Shown here: positions 1 to 12,330 of the stretch, piece after piece | How positions within the stretch are numbered: position 1 is the first letter of the stretch | Layout of the letters: every line of letters begins with the position of its first letter | Source: Hermodice carunculata | Taxonomy: Eukaryota; Annelida; Polychaeta; Eunicida; Amphinomidae | NCBI GenBank assembly: GCA_964020975.1 | Contig: OZ026630.1 | Coordinates: 63,583,013-63,647,012 of the forward strand | Direction of reading: 5' to 3' | Length of the DNA: 64,000 nucleotides | Translations under genes and position numbers: made by a program | Notes under the pieces: generated by a model | Seen by the model: the letters and a program-made list of their open reading frames with translations, nothing else | What the model was told of the DNA's origin: nothing | The model's database searches: none

Positions 1-2224
1 TCGGGATTAGGGCACTTTTTTCAGGGAAGACACACATTGATTTGAGTGACGGGGCCTGCAGGGCGCACTGTATAAATATTAAATTTCTCATTTTCTAATT
101 TTGTTGTAACTTGTGAATACTTGATGAACATTTGTAATAAATTCATGATTTCTAACCTGAGCGCGTAGGTTTTCAAAGCTACAGAAATCGAGTGAGAGTC
201 ACGGTGTTTTGCATTGTCCACGATGACCATGATTATGCATTATACTGGTGGAATTCTCTGATGTTCGTCTTTGTTTGTAACAAGCTCTCTTATATGCTAA
301 GAAAGTATATTCCTGGGGTATTCCAGCAAAAATTTACGTCATTTCATCTCATTTTAAATGCGCTGGTTCCTCATTGGGTGAATTCTATCACGTGCCGCTC
401 ACTGTCCAATCAAACTCGTTGTTGCCCGTACATGTGCCTGTCTCATGTTCACTGTGTTGGGGAGGTATAAGTCGTATTAAAGCGAAGATTATTGGACCAC
501 GATGTTTAATTTTCACATCATATCTTCACCAAAAAGACTTCCATCGAACAAATCTAGATACAGATAAAGGCACGAATGAAAATACCTAACGGAAGGCAAA
601 GGAAATACGCAGATTAGTCACCGCATGGTCACACGTGGACGAAGCGAAGATTTGCGTAAACACGATGCGATCATGTGTTGTTGATTGCTGTCTCCTATGC
701 CTCACGTCGTCGTTGGTGATTTTTAACAAAATTTTGACGTTTTGATTTTATTACATTGTTTAAATGGTACAAATCTGTATGACAGTACAAGAGAAGAATG
801 AAATTCACCATCGCAGGCCCAAAAAATATACGCAGGCCTACAACATAGCGAAAAATCATCCATGCCTGTGACAAGCTGTGTACGCCTGCGTGTGTTGTGT
901 TGCACGGCCTGTACCGCGTTGCTCAGTAAAAAAAAGTGACCGCACTTAAGATCAGGCTCTTGACACCTCCTACGGCATCAAATTTTTCAGGTAAATTGAA
1001 ATAGAAAGTGCACAGAAATATAAATCGTGTAATTTCTGACCATCTAGTGGAATGAATCGCAAAAATAACAGCCCAGGCATGCTTAATATACATGCCGCTT
1101 GTTGTGCAAGAGAGTAAAAAGAAAAAATTCCCGATGGCACAGGTGTGCGATATCAGATACTGCCCCTTTGTACCTCCATGATCATACCAAATAAAATCAA
1201 TCAAATCACACAAAATGAAGTCTAACTGGACCCGTCGACTCAGTCCATGAGATCACTATTTTTTCTGAAAAAGAAAAAAGATGGGTCCAACAGACCCACA
1301 CTGAAAAATCCTTAGTGTGACCCCTGCGGCAACACGAGATTGAGATTTATAATTTTATTACACAAAAGACACCGGGTGTCATTTATGTAATACAATATAT
1401 ATCTCAATCTTACTTGTGTTGCAGCTTGATTTATTCATGATTTATTTATTATTGTGAAACACTTAATATAAAACTGACATGAGTGAGATTTGAGTGAATT
1501 TCAAATGTCATGGATATTTTCTGCTGTATTTTAGGCACTTGAAGAATTTTTTCTCCTTTGCTGCCTTGTTGTTGAAGTCTGTTGAAGCCAACATTTATAC
1601 TGAAAACTTGTGGCACTGCTGGTAGATAATTTCATCCAACTTGCCCTAGTACTGCCAGCAGAGATAATTTCATCGAACTTGTCACACAAATAATTGAAAT
1701 ACTAATTACAGTAGTAACTGATAACATAATATATATCACTTCCCAGTATTATGTTTAATTTATTTGTTGGACAATGAAATTGTCTGTTTTGAGTTTGAAA
1801 TCCCTCTGTCCTTGAATATTTTTATGAACTTCAAGAATCACATGATAATGCAACGGTGAATGTCTGTGGAGTCTGGTCATAATTTTTGCAGTTCTGAATC
1901 TGAGCATGTTTTATCAGAAGCCTTTCAAATTCATTGACACTGTAACAAAGTGATGGTACATTAAAAGCCCAGAGGAGGATATTTCACTCTGACTCCACTT
2001 GCTATGGCTAGGCATGCACTGTGACTGGCAGTCGAAAAGTATAAAAAATAACCTTTATTTGTGCAGAATTACAGTCTAATGTGATCCGATCCTTCCTGGT
2101 GCAGTTGATAACATTTACATGATTCATAAACTGCTGTACAGGAATTAGTACCGCTGAAGACAAAAAACTGACCAAAAAAGACACAATTTTCACTACACAA
2201 TAAAACTTTCAAAATGCTTGATTT

Positions 2225-2400
2225 TGGTCTCAGAATGCACCATTTGGCATGCTTTATTTAAAAATTTTGCGGGGGGGGGGGGGGTGCATGCCGCCGGATC
2301 CCCCTAGCTTGGCCCATCCCTTGCAGGGATGGGCCCCTATTTCACAGCCTTATGGGGCCCATGGGCCCCATTCTTTACAGACCAAGAATGAACACTGTAT
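2225..2400. repeat. Degenerate GC-rich repeat with G14 run
   Basis: A G14 run (2271-2284) is followed by a GCATGCCGCCGGATCCCCCT stretch that resembles the GGGGGAGCATGCCCCCAGACCC core of the hAT-like element at 9200-9509. Palindromic GGGCCCATGGGCCC-type sequence follows. It looks like a degraded member of the same family. No terminal inverted repeat was found. Confidence 0.4.
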
Positions 2401-3073
2401 TGACATGCACAAGTTCCAACATATATCATTTTTCATCTTTCACTGTCTTTTACCCACCACACGTCATCCAACGGGGAAAAGATGCCAGACAAAGATATAT
2501 TTGAAGCGATTCTGTAATATACTTGAAATGTGAAAGTTAAGTTTTATTTCATTAAAATGCAAGGGAGGCCGACACTCGAACATATACTTTTATTTAAATC
2601 AATCAACCAATACAATAAACAAATAACAATATATGTGAATAGATTGAAAGCTGATTGCCTCCGTGAAAATTTTGTTTGCATCATCAAAAAGATGCAGTGC
2701 CAGTGTAATGTTTGTCAAGAATAATTTTGGTTAATAATTTTCAAGAATTTGTCAGAAAAACATTAAATAATTTTTGGAATTCAATAGAATGTTGATATCA
2801 GATAACTCAACTGAAGTACATCAAATCACATTGTGATTCAGAGATTCACAGTTTATAAAAATTAAAAAAAAAAATCCCTCCATACCTACCCACTCTACTT
2901 TTGTGCTTCGCTGCAACAGGAAACACGACATTTGTTTTATGCCTCACCAATGCTATTTGCCTGTCCAGGACTCCGCAGAATAGAAGTGCTAATATCTTAT
3001 AACATTACAGTCTTGTATTGAAGTTCCTGAGTAAATTTACCACCTGTAACATGGCTTTTTGACTCACAGTCGC

Positions 3074-4826
3074 TTTTTGGCTCAGCTGACCTACCAGTCA
3101 GGTTGAGATATTAGAAGACTCAGTCATCCATGGCTTCTCTCTGTCCATTCACAATTCACCTTTTTTGGCTTCTTCTCCAAAACAGCCAGCCAGATTCACT
3201 TCAAACTTGGAGGCTATGTACCTCGGGTGGGTCTCTACCTAAGTTTGTTCAAATGGTCACGCTCCAGTGGTTTTTAGGTCAGCAGACTTGTCAGTCAGTT
3301 GAGCTCATCTTATGGTCCTCTGTCAGTCGTCCTCCCTCCGTCAACAATTCACATTTACGACTTCTCCGAAACTGCCAGATCCACTTCAAACTTGGGGAGG
3401 GGTGCCTTCGGTGGGTTTCTACCAAGTTTGTTCAAAAGGTCACAGTCCAGTAATTTTTGGATTTTTTTTATGAATTTTTTTGGTTTTTTGGGGGCAAATC
3501 TTAAAAAATCTCATTATCCGAAATCGCTGACCCAATTGCTTTGATATCACACAGGAACACTCCCTGGGACTCCTAGCTCTTAATTTGGTCACCAGGTGGG
3601 GCTGCAATTTTTTGTCTATTTTTTGTGTTACAGCTGTTTTTCACTTCTTCTCTAGAACTGTCACTCAGATTAAGCTATAACATGGTGGATATGTTCCTTG
3701 TAGAAGGGTCAAACAATGTTGTTCACTATGTGGGGCTGCTGCAGATTCCTGATGTTTAACAAGTTTTTCAATCCGGCTCTTTTTCAGTAAATGCACCTTT
3801 CCTATTGATTACTATGTAAGTAAATGGGCATTCTAATGCCAATTTACATTTTCAACTTCTTCTCCAAAACCGTCATCCAGATTTACTTCAAACTTGTTGG
3901 GGATGTACCTTGGGTGGGTGTCTACCAGGTTTGTTCCAATGATTTTTAGATTTTTTTGTGATTTTTTTTCAAAAATCTTTACAAAAGTTTTAATAGGAAA
4001 GTTTAACACGGGAATATCTTGTAATGCCTGTAACTTAAATAATTTTGGCCAGATTTACTTCAAACTTGGTGGGGGTGTGCCTTGGGTGGACCTCTACCAT
4101 GTTTCTTCAAATGGTCAAGCTCTATTGATTTTTGGATTTTTCATGAATTTTTTTGTTCTTTTTTGGGACAAACCTTAAAAACTCTTCTCCTCTGAAACCG
4201 CTCACCCAATTGCTTTGACATGGTACATAGACACTCCCAGGGACATGTAGTTCCAAATTTGTTCACCAGGTGGAGCTGCAATTTTAAATATTTTTTTTTA
4301 CGAATTTTTTTGTATGGTTTTGCAATTTTTCACTTGTTCTCAGAACTGTCACTCAGATTAAGCTGAAATGTGATGGATATGTTCTTGTGGAAGGGTCAGA
4401 CAAGGTTGTTCACTAGGTGGCACTGCTTTGGATTCCTGATTTTTAAGGATTTTTTTCAATTATGGTACTTACCAGTCAATGAAGCTTTCCTATTCAATGG
4501 GCATTCTAATGCTAATTCGCAGGACAACTGACATTGTTCACTTGGTGGCATTGCTATGGATTCCTGATTTTGAACGATGTTTTCAATTCGGGTACTAATT
4601 GGTAAAAGCACCTTTCTTGTTGTCAGATTACTATGCAAGTCAAGGGTATTCTAATGCTTTTTCACATTTTGGACTTCTCTGAAGAAACTTTCTGTCAGAT
4701 TCGCCTCAAACTTGGTGGCAGTGTACGTGGGTCGTCAGGCTCCAGTGAATGTTTTATGATATTTAGCTCAGCTGACCTGCTAGTCATCTGTCGGCAAAGC
4801 ATTAGGCCCATGGGTCTGTTGTTCAG
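3074..4826 (+). repeat. Family A hairpin-headed repeat, copy 1 (doubled head)
   Basis: It starts with a T-run and GGCTCAGCTGAC, and has a second head near 3280 (CAGACTTGTCAGTCAGTTGAG). The body repeats modules of about 400 bp beginning ACTTCTTCTCCAAAAC and including AAACTTGG, CTTGGGTGGGTCTCTACC, TGGTCACGCTCCAGTGATTT and TTCACCAGGTGG. The end resembles the GCAGAGCATTAGGCCC tail seen at 52.3 kb and 48.4 kb. There is no coding capacity; the ORFs through it are chance frames. Confidence 0.75.
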
Positions 4827-5727
4827 AAAAATATCTTGATATGTTGGTCCTAAAAAGTGATCTCAATTTGGCCTGGTCTCTCAAGCCAGCTGTCACTGTA
4901 TTCCCTTCTTTGGCAACAAATTATGAAAGGTACAACACCAAAAACTTCAGAAAATGGAGAATATTCTGGAAGCACATCATATGCACACACAATTATGTGT
5001 CTATCAAAAATACCAATCGACCAACTGGTCAGTTTGCCGCCACAGATTACATTTTAGGCCCATGGCCTTGTTTTTTTTTAACTACACATACCTACTACGT
5101 ATTACTGCAATATGGGCATCATGCCAGTACGGGGACTGATGGACTTAGTATTGATACAAGATAAACAAGATTCCAGGTTGAAAATCTTAATTAAATCTGT
5201 ATTAAAGCATGAGACTCTGCCACAGATGAGGTTGTAGCGGGACAATGTATGCTTCAGGCTGGTTTGCTGGCATTGAGACAGAGTAGCCCCACTCTAAATA
5301 CACCTCGGCTTGGCTTGAATTAGGGTGGGTCTTTTGCTATTTTAAAAACATGTACATGTACAGGGCTTCAAAAAACAAAGGATTAGCGTATTATTATAAA
5401 GTTGCCGTTTTTTTAAATATCACAGAAGAAAAGGAGTAAGATATCAAATACAAATGGGTAGTTTTAATTTTCACTTGACAACAGCAGGGGAGGGGAGGGA
5501 TGTATGATGAGGATTCAGAGTAAATATTACAAGTCATGAATACACCTCTTTTGTGTGTATGTGCAGGGACGTAGATTAAGAGTTTTATTGCTCCATGGTC
5601 AAGTCAGATTTAATCTCGGGCAAGTCAAAATTAATAGGTCCTTGTTCGGTCGGGCAACCAACTTTTTTTTCGCTGGGAACTCTATTCCTGCAGTTGTTTG
5701 CAAGGCTGGCTCTGCAATTTTTTAATT

Positions 5728-5773
5728 ATGTTGGCACACATACATTTTGTTTTTTGAGGAATTCTTTCTTTCT

Positions 5774-5805
<32 letters not shown>

Positions 5806-6653
5806 TGCAGGCAAATTTGTCCGACATTTCATTTGAAAAGTATAACACGTAGAAACTCCAAACTTGGCACAATTATACTTCTATAGATGAAGTCTGGCCT
5901 TTTTATAATGAGAGGTCATGCTTTTCAAAATTATGCAAATGAGTGCTAATTAAAGTTTTACATCTTCAACATCTTACATACTATAAATGTGGTTCCGAGT
6001 GTATAGGAGTTTGATCATAGCATGGTCAAAGGTCAATTTTAAGCCAAAATGTCATTTTTGAGGTCAAGGTTCACTTTAGGTAGAGGTCATCTTAAGGTCA
6101 AAGACCACTTTCGATGGTATAACTCGGTCAATTTGTATCCAATTTTGATCATGTTGGGCTCAATTTGTAGCTATGGTAACACTACACATTTTTGTAATTT
6201 ACAAGTGGCCTCTAAAGTTCAAAGGTCAAGGTCATTTGGACCTCTGAAAGTTTTGTTTAGCCATAACTTGGCAAATTTCCATCCAATTTTGATCATGTTG
6301 GACTCAAATTGAAGGTATTGCAACACTGCACATTTTTATAAGAAGATCTAATCTCAAAAGAGCAAAAGTCAAGTTTATTTGGCCCTTTGAAAGTTTCAGC
6401 TTGCCATAACTTGGTCAATATTCATCCAGTTTGGTTCATGTTAGGCTTAAATTGTGGATATTGTAACACTGTGCAATTTACATGTGACCTGTAAAGGTCA
6501 AAGGTCAAGGTCATTTGGACTTTGAAATTTTCAGCCAACCAAAGGCTTAATGTCATGTGAAGTGTCTAAGGATAAAAGTTTTAGCATTTAATACTTACAA
6601 CTTTTGAAGGCACAGACAGAATAGCTTTGAAGCAAATCTTGTTTTCTAGTTTG
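5728..6653 (+). repeat. Family C hairpin-ended repeat, copy 1
   Basis: The left end is a decayed form of the hairpin GTCTGTGTTGGCACACAGAC. It is followed by a TTCT microsatellite, GCAAATTTGTCCGACATT, and three or four repeats of a module built on TTTTGATCATGTTGG, AACACTGCACATTTTTGTAA and AAAGGTCAAGGTCATTTGGA. The right end is GAAGGCACAGACAG followed by a GCTTTGAAGCAAATC hairpin and TTCTAGTTT. At 6495-6513 are three consecutive AGGTCA half-sites (spacing 1, then 0). Confidence 0.75.
5766..5807. repeat. (TTCT)n microsatellite
   Basis: A tetranucleotide TTCT tract lies inside family C copy 1, just after its left hairpin. Copy 2 has a comparable pyrimidine tract at the same place, and copy 4 has its long (CT)n there. 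Confidence 0.9.
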
Positions 6654-7130
6654 TATGAATTTTTTATGCAATTCTTCCATTTTTGCTCCAAAAATGTTAC
6701 AAAGATTATGCTGAAACTTGGTGGAAATGTTCCTTGTCAAAGTGTTTGAGAAATTTGTTCACCAGTCGGCGTTGCTGTGAATCCCTGGTTTTTAAGGAAT
6801 TTTTAATTTTTTGTATTTTCATGTTAATGCACACAGCCCCTTTGAACTGTTAGGGTCAGTGCTTATAAACTTTATAGTTTGGTAGACTTATGCTGTAGAT
6901 TTGCAAGGGCTTATTTTTATGTGGCAACTTCCCTTCCTTCATCAATTAATTAAATAAATAAAAATCATTAAGCACAGAAAAAAAAATGCCCAGGCCATAT
7001 CTTGAGAACTGCAACTGTAGTATTTGTGCATTTACATAACAATCACTTTGATACTTTTGTTATCCAAATTTCTAAATTTATGCAAATGAGCACCCTCAAG
7101 TCCTGCCATCTGGGGTCCTAAAATCCACCA

Positions 7131-7310
7131 CAGTAGTCCCTCCTTTGAGAGACCACACCTAGTGCCACCCAAAAGGTGGTCACATAAAGTAGCTGGTCCC
7201 GCAAAGGAGGTATAAATAACATGAAAAGTACTATAGAAAGACCTGACAACTGTGGTCTCTCAAAGGAGGTGGTCTCCCAAAGGAGTGGTCTTTCAAAAAA
7301 GGGACTACTG
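7131..7310. mobile_element. MITE, 180 bp, CAGTAGTCCC inverted termini
   Basis: The left end CAGTAGTCCCTCCTTTGAGA is mirrored by the right end TTTTTTGGGACTACTG-like sequence; about 23 of 27 terminal bases pair. TA follows the right end, and the left flank reads CA, possibly a decayed TA. There is no ORF. The ends and target suggest a non-autonomous Tc1/mariner or pogo-like element, related to those at 23673 and 62076. Confidence 0.7.
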
Positions 7311-7408
7311 TATTAACAAAGATCCTTCTTCAAACAAATTTGAGTTCTATACAATGTCTGCATAAGGGTTCAATGGAAGTCCATTAAACCTAGTCACAAT
7401 GTGTATCA

Positions 7409-8260
7409 ATGCAGGACTCCAAAACCGTCACTCAGATTATGCTGAAAACTTGGGTGTAAATGTTCCTTGTAGAAGGGTCACACAAATGTTTCGACTTCTC
7501 CAAAACCGTCAGCCAGATTCACTTGAAACTTGGTAGGGATATACCTTGGGTGGGTCTCTACCAAGTTTGTTCAATTGGTCATGGTCCAGTGATTTTTGGA
7601 TTTTTTAGGAATTTTTTTGTTCATTTTTGGCAAAATCTTAAAAAATCTCGACGAAACCACTTGGCCAATTGCTTCACAATTGCATAGGTGTACTTCTGGG
7701 GACACCTAGTCCTTAATGTGTTCAACAGGTGGTAGTACTTTTTTTTTTCTTTTTTTTAAATGAATTTTTGTGTATTTTTGCTACTTTTGACTTCTCCAAA
7801 ACCATCAGCCAGATTCACTTCATACTTGGCAGGGATGTACCTTGGGTGGGTCTGTATCAAATGTTTTCATATGGTCATGCTCCAGTGATTTTAGGATTTT
7901 TGCTGATTTTTTGTGTGCATTTTTTGACCAAGTCTTACAAAATCTTTTCCCTGAAACCGCTGACACTTTGATGTTGCATGGAGTGGCACATGTATGAGGG
8001 CCAGACTCAGACAGTACATAAGTGACCTTGACCTTATTTCCAAGGTCACAGGTTCACTTTCCTGAATTTCACTGTATTTGATAACTTGAGAACTTTTTTG
8101 AATTAGGACCTTCATATTGTTCATGGTGCTGGTCCTGTGCTAAGGGCAGACAGACAATGTGTGGGTGACCTCGAACTTATTCCCAACGCCACAGTGTCAC
8201 TAGTGTCATCAATTTCTAGGTCAGCTGGGCATGGCCTGTTCACGCAGGGCCTCTTGTTTT
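7409..8260 (+). repeat. Family A repeat, copy 2 (headless)
   Basis: The body modules are the same as in copy 1 (AAACTTGG, CTTGGGTGGGTCT, TTCAACAGGTGG). They are followed by the module with AAGGTCACAGGTTCAC and ATAACTTGAGAACT. The tail is the GGCCTGTTCACGCAGGGCC hairpin followed by CTCTTGTTT. The hairpin head is missing. Confidence 0.7.
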
Positions 8261-9199
8261 TTTTTTGTTCAATACACCGGGCATCTCTTTTAGGACAAAA
8301 CTTCATTATAAATGTGAGGTCAGCCGTAGCACTTTCCATGTGCATTCTTGAAGTACATACACTGAAGTTTTGGCCAATGAAAGTATGGCAACAGAGGAGA
8401 GCACCAATGTGCAGCAGAAGGTTTATAATTTTATTTTGGAACAGAAAACTTATAAATTCATGGGTGACAAAGGAGGCCACAAATGTCATGCACTGGAGAG
8501 CCGACCCTTTGCCTTTGTTTGGCATGAAACCCTTTTTCCAGTCAATTGCCTTGGATATTTGAAGACCTTTGGTGGATCTAAGTGCAAATAACTTTGTCAG
8601 AGCTAGTTTATTACAGGTCTGGTACGTCATCCAGTGTACTTGGAAACTGGGTCCACATTTTAATGGGGTCGTCACACACCCTTTAACAAATGGGATAAGA
8701 CCATAAAGTTTACCTGGTTGACCTTTTGCCAACTTACCACAAGAGAAGTACTGCCCATTTAAATTCTAATAAAGATTCCAGATTCAAATTCCTCATGCGA
8801 AGACCTTTCATTCAAGGGGAATGGATACAGCCCGAGTTTCTGCCACAGGTTAAAATGGGTAGCATTTTGTACCCGAATATTTTTGGAGGGCATGTGTACC
8901 CGCAAATTGTTGCTTCAGATTCCCTAAACTTCAAAACTTGCTTTGTTACTGGATATGATCTCTCTCTCTCTCAATAAGTGTAATTTTCTTGGAATTTTAT
9001 TACGTGACTTTCATGTACCCTAAAATCTATGTCCAGTAGAAACCCTGACTGCTTTCTTTGGTGGCCAAAGGACACAAAGGAAAACTGTTCACTCAGAATA
9101 CAATTTGATGTTGTGGATCACAAGCTCTGAAGTGAGCCAACTCAGAAGTTTCAGCTTAGAACTTGCAGTAGCATGCATTACTTTGGTGAGACCATAGAT
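8261..9199. other. Intron stretch, no feature recognised
   Basis: A 203-codon open frame runs through 8121-8732 on the - strand, but half of it overlaps repeat DNA and the rest has no family resemblance. I see no gene here. Confidence 0.5.
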
Positions 9200-9509
9200 C
9201 AGAGCCTCCAAGTCTTCCGCTTCAGCGGGAGATCTCCCACTTTTTGTAAGATTAAAAAAAAGTAGCATTATTCAATCAGTGATTGAAAAGTTGTACTGTT
9301 TTGCTGTGTTGTTGCACTATGTACGCACAGAATATGTCCATGATGGTGCCTTAAATGGTTCAAAATGCAGGAAATGAAGGTGCAAATTTCAAATTTTTCT
9401 TGGGGGAGCATGCCCCCAGACCCGTAGCCATACTATGCGCCTTCCGTCTTTTTAGTACATGCAGGAGAGAGATCACACACTTTTAACATAGGCTAACTTG
9501 GAGGCTCTG
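9200..9509. mobile_element. hAT-like MITE with 14-bp TIRs and ATAGAT duplication
   Basis: The element begins CAGAGCCTCCAAGT and ends with the exact reverse complement ACTTGGAGGCTCTG. It is flanked on both sides by ATAGAT (9194-9199 and 9510-9515), a direct target duplication. CAGAG termini are typical of hAT elements; their usual duplication is 8 bp, so a 6-bp match may be a partly decayed one. The internal CGGGAGATCTCCC palindrome and the GGGGGAGCATGCCCCC core are noncoding. It has no transposase, so it is non-autonomous. Confidence 0.8.
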
Positions 9510-10110
9510 ATAGATGCCTGAGGATTTGTGCAAATACATGCAACTGTTTGCACTGGCAGAATACATACACATACAACCTTTTGTATGGGCTGTAAAATTT
9601 GACCCTAACAAAATACCAGGTTATCTTGAGAATTCAAATTGGGTTCAGTTCATGTGTTATGCTTTAAACTTGTTGGTTTTAAATATTTAATAGTTAATTT
9701 TATGTGTACTACAAGTTATTGTGTCAAGGATGACACAAAGTGTGATGGACAAATGCAGAAACAACAGGCAGATTGACAGCTCTGGGTGGCAGTGGTCCCA
9801 TATCAGGATCATGGTCATAGCACTCTCTATGTGGGTGTCCAAAATGAAAATTTTCATTGATTTTATGAGGAGGGGGGTATTTTGTTCATAGGAAAAGTGG
9901 AAACATCAGCCTGTCGAACCTGAAAATCTGCCCCTCCCCCCCCCCCCCCCAAAAAAAAAAACCTGGGACACCTTCTGCTGGGGCCATAGTTCCTGAGCAA
10001 CAAGCTTGCTAATTTAGGGCCAATGATTTTCTGTGATCGTGGAAAACAGGTGGAATTCATGGAAGTGAGTACCTGAAATAGAAAAAATGATTTTTAACAG
10101 AAACCATCAA
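9510..10110. other. Intron stretch with C/A homopolymer junction
   Basis: The only notable feature is a C-run followed directly by an A-run (about 9934-9961), which resembles the junction inside the mariner at 61.06 kb. Nothing coding is recognised. Confidence 0.5.
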
Positions 10111-12330
10111 TTTTTACCTCAGCTGACTTGTCAGTCAGCTGAGGTTTTTTGAGGGTCCGTCGTCCGTCGTCCGTCCGTCGTCCACAATTCATATTTTCGA
10201 CTTCTTCTCAAAAACCGTCTGCCAGATTCACTTCAAACTTGGTGAAGATGTGCCTTGGGTGGGTCTCTACCAAGTTTGTTCAAATGGTCACGGTCCACTG
10301 ATTTTTACCTCAGCTGACTTGTCAGTCAGCTGAGGTTTTTTGAGGGTGCGTCCGTCGTCCGTCCGTCGTCCGTCCGTCGTCCGTCCGTCCATCGTCCACA
10401 ATTCACATTTTCGACTTCTTCTCAAAAACCGTCAGCCAGATTCACTTTAAACTTGGTGGAGATGTGCCTTGGGTGGGTCTCTACCAAGTTTGTTCAATTG
10501 GTCACGGTCCAGTAATTTTTGGATTTTTAATGAATTTATTTTTATTTTCTTTTTTGGGTGAATCTTAAATCTTCTTCTCCAAAACCGCTTACCCAATTGC
10601 TTTGATATCACACAGGAACACTCCCTGGGACTCCTAGTTCTTAATTTGTTCACCAGGTGGCGCTGCGATTTTTTCCTAATTCTTTATGAATTTTTGTGTA
10701 TTATAGCTATTTAGACTTCTTCTCCAGAACTGTCAGTCAGATTAAGCTGAAAGATGGTGGATATGTTCCTTGTAGAAGGGTCAAACAAAGTTGTTCACTA
10801 TGTGGTACTGCTGTGGATTCCTGATTTTTAACGATTTTTTCAATTCTGGTACTTGTCGGTCAATGCAGCTTTCCTATTGATTACTATGTAAGTCAATGGG
10901 CATTCTAATGCTAATTTACATTTTCGACTTCTTCTCCAAAACCATCATCCAGATTTGCTTCAAACTTGGTGGCAATGTACCTTGGGTGGGTGTCTACCAG
11001 GTTTGTTCCAATGGTCTTGTTCCAATGAATTTGGATTTTTTTATGATTTTTTTTCAAAAATCTCTACAAAAGTTTGAATAGGAAAGTTTAACATGGGAAT
11101 TTCTTGTAAAAGTCATAACTTTAATAACATTGACCAGATTTACTTGAAACTTGGTGGGGGTGTGCCTTGGGTGGATCTGTACCAAGTGTGTTCAAATGGT
11201 CACGCTCTATTGATTTTTGGATTTTTCATGATTCTTTTTGTTCTTTTTGGGGGCAAACCTTAAAAATTCTTCTCTGAAACTGCTCACCCAATTGCTTTGA
11301 TATGGTACATAGACACTCCCGGGGACACCTAGTTCCCAATTTGTTCACCAGGTGGCGCTGCAATTTTTTTATGAATTTTTTGTATGGTTTTGCTATTTTT
11401 CACTTGTTCTTAGAACCGTCCCCCAGATTAAGCTGAAATGTGATGGATATATTGTAGTGGAAGGGTCAAACAGTTGGATTTCTGTTATTTCTTGTAATGG
11501 TCATAACTTTAATAATATTGACCAGATTTACTTCAAACTTGGTGGGGATGTGCCTTGGGTGGATCTCTACCAAGTGTGCTCAAATGGTCATGCTCTATTG
11601 GTTTTTGGATTTTTTATGAATTTGTTTGTTCTTTTTTGTGGCAAACCTTCAAAATTCTTCTCCTCTGAAACTGCTCACCCAATTGCTTTGATATCGTACA
11701 TAGACACTCCCGGGGACACATAGTTCCCAATTTGTTCACCAGGTGGCGCTGCAATTTTTTAATGAATTTTTTGTATGGTTTTGCTATTTTTCATTTGTTT
11801 TTAGAACGGTCCCTCAGATTAAGCTGAAATGTGATGGATATGTTGTTGTGGAAGGGTCAAACAGTTGTTTAGTAGGTGGCACTGCTTTGGATTCCTGATT
11901 TTTAAGGATTTTCAATTACGGTACTTACTAGTCAGTGGAGCTTTCCTATTGATTACTATGTAAGTCAATGGGCATTCTAATGCTAATTCACAGGACAACT
12001 GACACGAAATTTGCTGTTTACTTGATAACTCGAGATCTGTTTTGAGTTAGCTACACATGTTAATTATTCTGTATGAAGGTCATGCTGAGACAGTACATGA
12101 ATGACCTTGACCTCGTTTGTGGGGTCACAGTGCAACATACATGAATTTTGCTCTTCATTATAACTTGAGAACTACTTGAACTTTGATGTTGCACATGTAA
12201 GTGTCTTCTATAAAGGTCAGACTTACTCAGAACATGGTGTCCTTGATCCTTTCCCAAGTTCATAGCGCCGCAAGTGTGATGAATGTCAAGATCAGCTGAG
12301 GCACGGGCTGTTCACACAGCCCTCTTGTTA
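10111..12330 (+). repeat. Family A hairpin-headed repeat, copy 3 (two heads, complete tail)
   Basis: Two heads, at 10111 and 10312, each read T-run, then ACCTCAGCTGACTTGTCAGT, then CAGCTGAGG. This is a hairpin whose stem pairs CCTCAGCTGAC with GTCAGCTGAGG. Each is followed by a GTCCGTC array. The body contains three or four tandem modules of about 400 bp. The tail is the GGGCTGTTCACACAGCCC hairpin then TCTTGTT. Nothing encodes a protein. This is the best-preserved copy for defining the family. Confidence 0.85.

Noticed and set aside
370-660. CpG-richer patch with CACGTG, CCAAT and a TATA-like GGTATAAG: possible alternative promoter
   Set aside because: No start codon with a recognisable PKA N-terminus and no donor-linked exon could be identified. 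Motifs this short are expected by chance.
8121-8732. 203-codon open frame on the - strand
   Set aside because: Its C-terminal third is antisense to family A tail sequence and the rest has no recognisable domain, so it is a chance frame.
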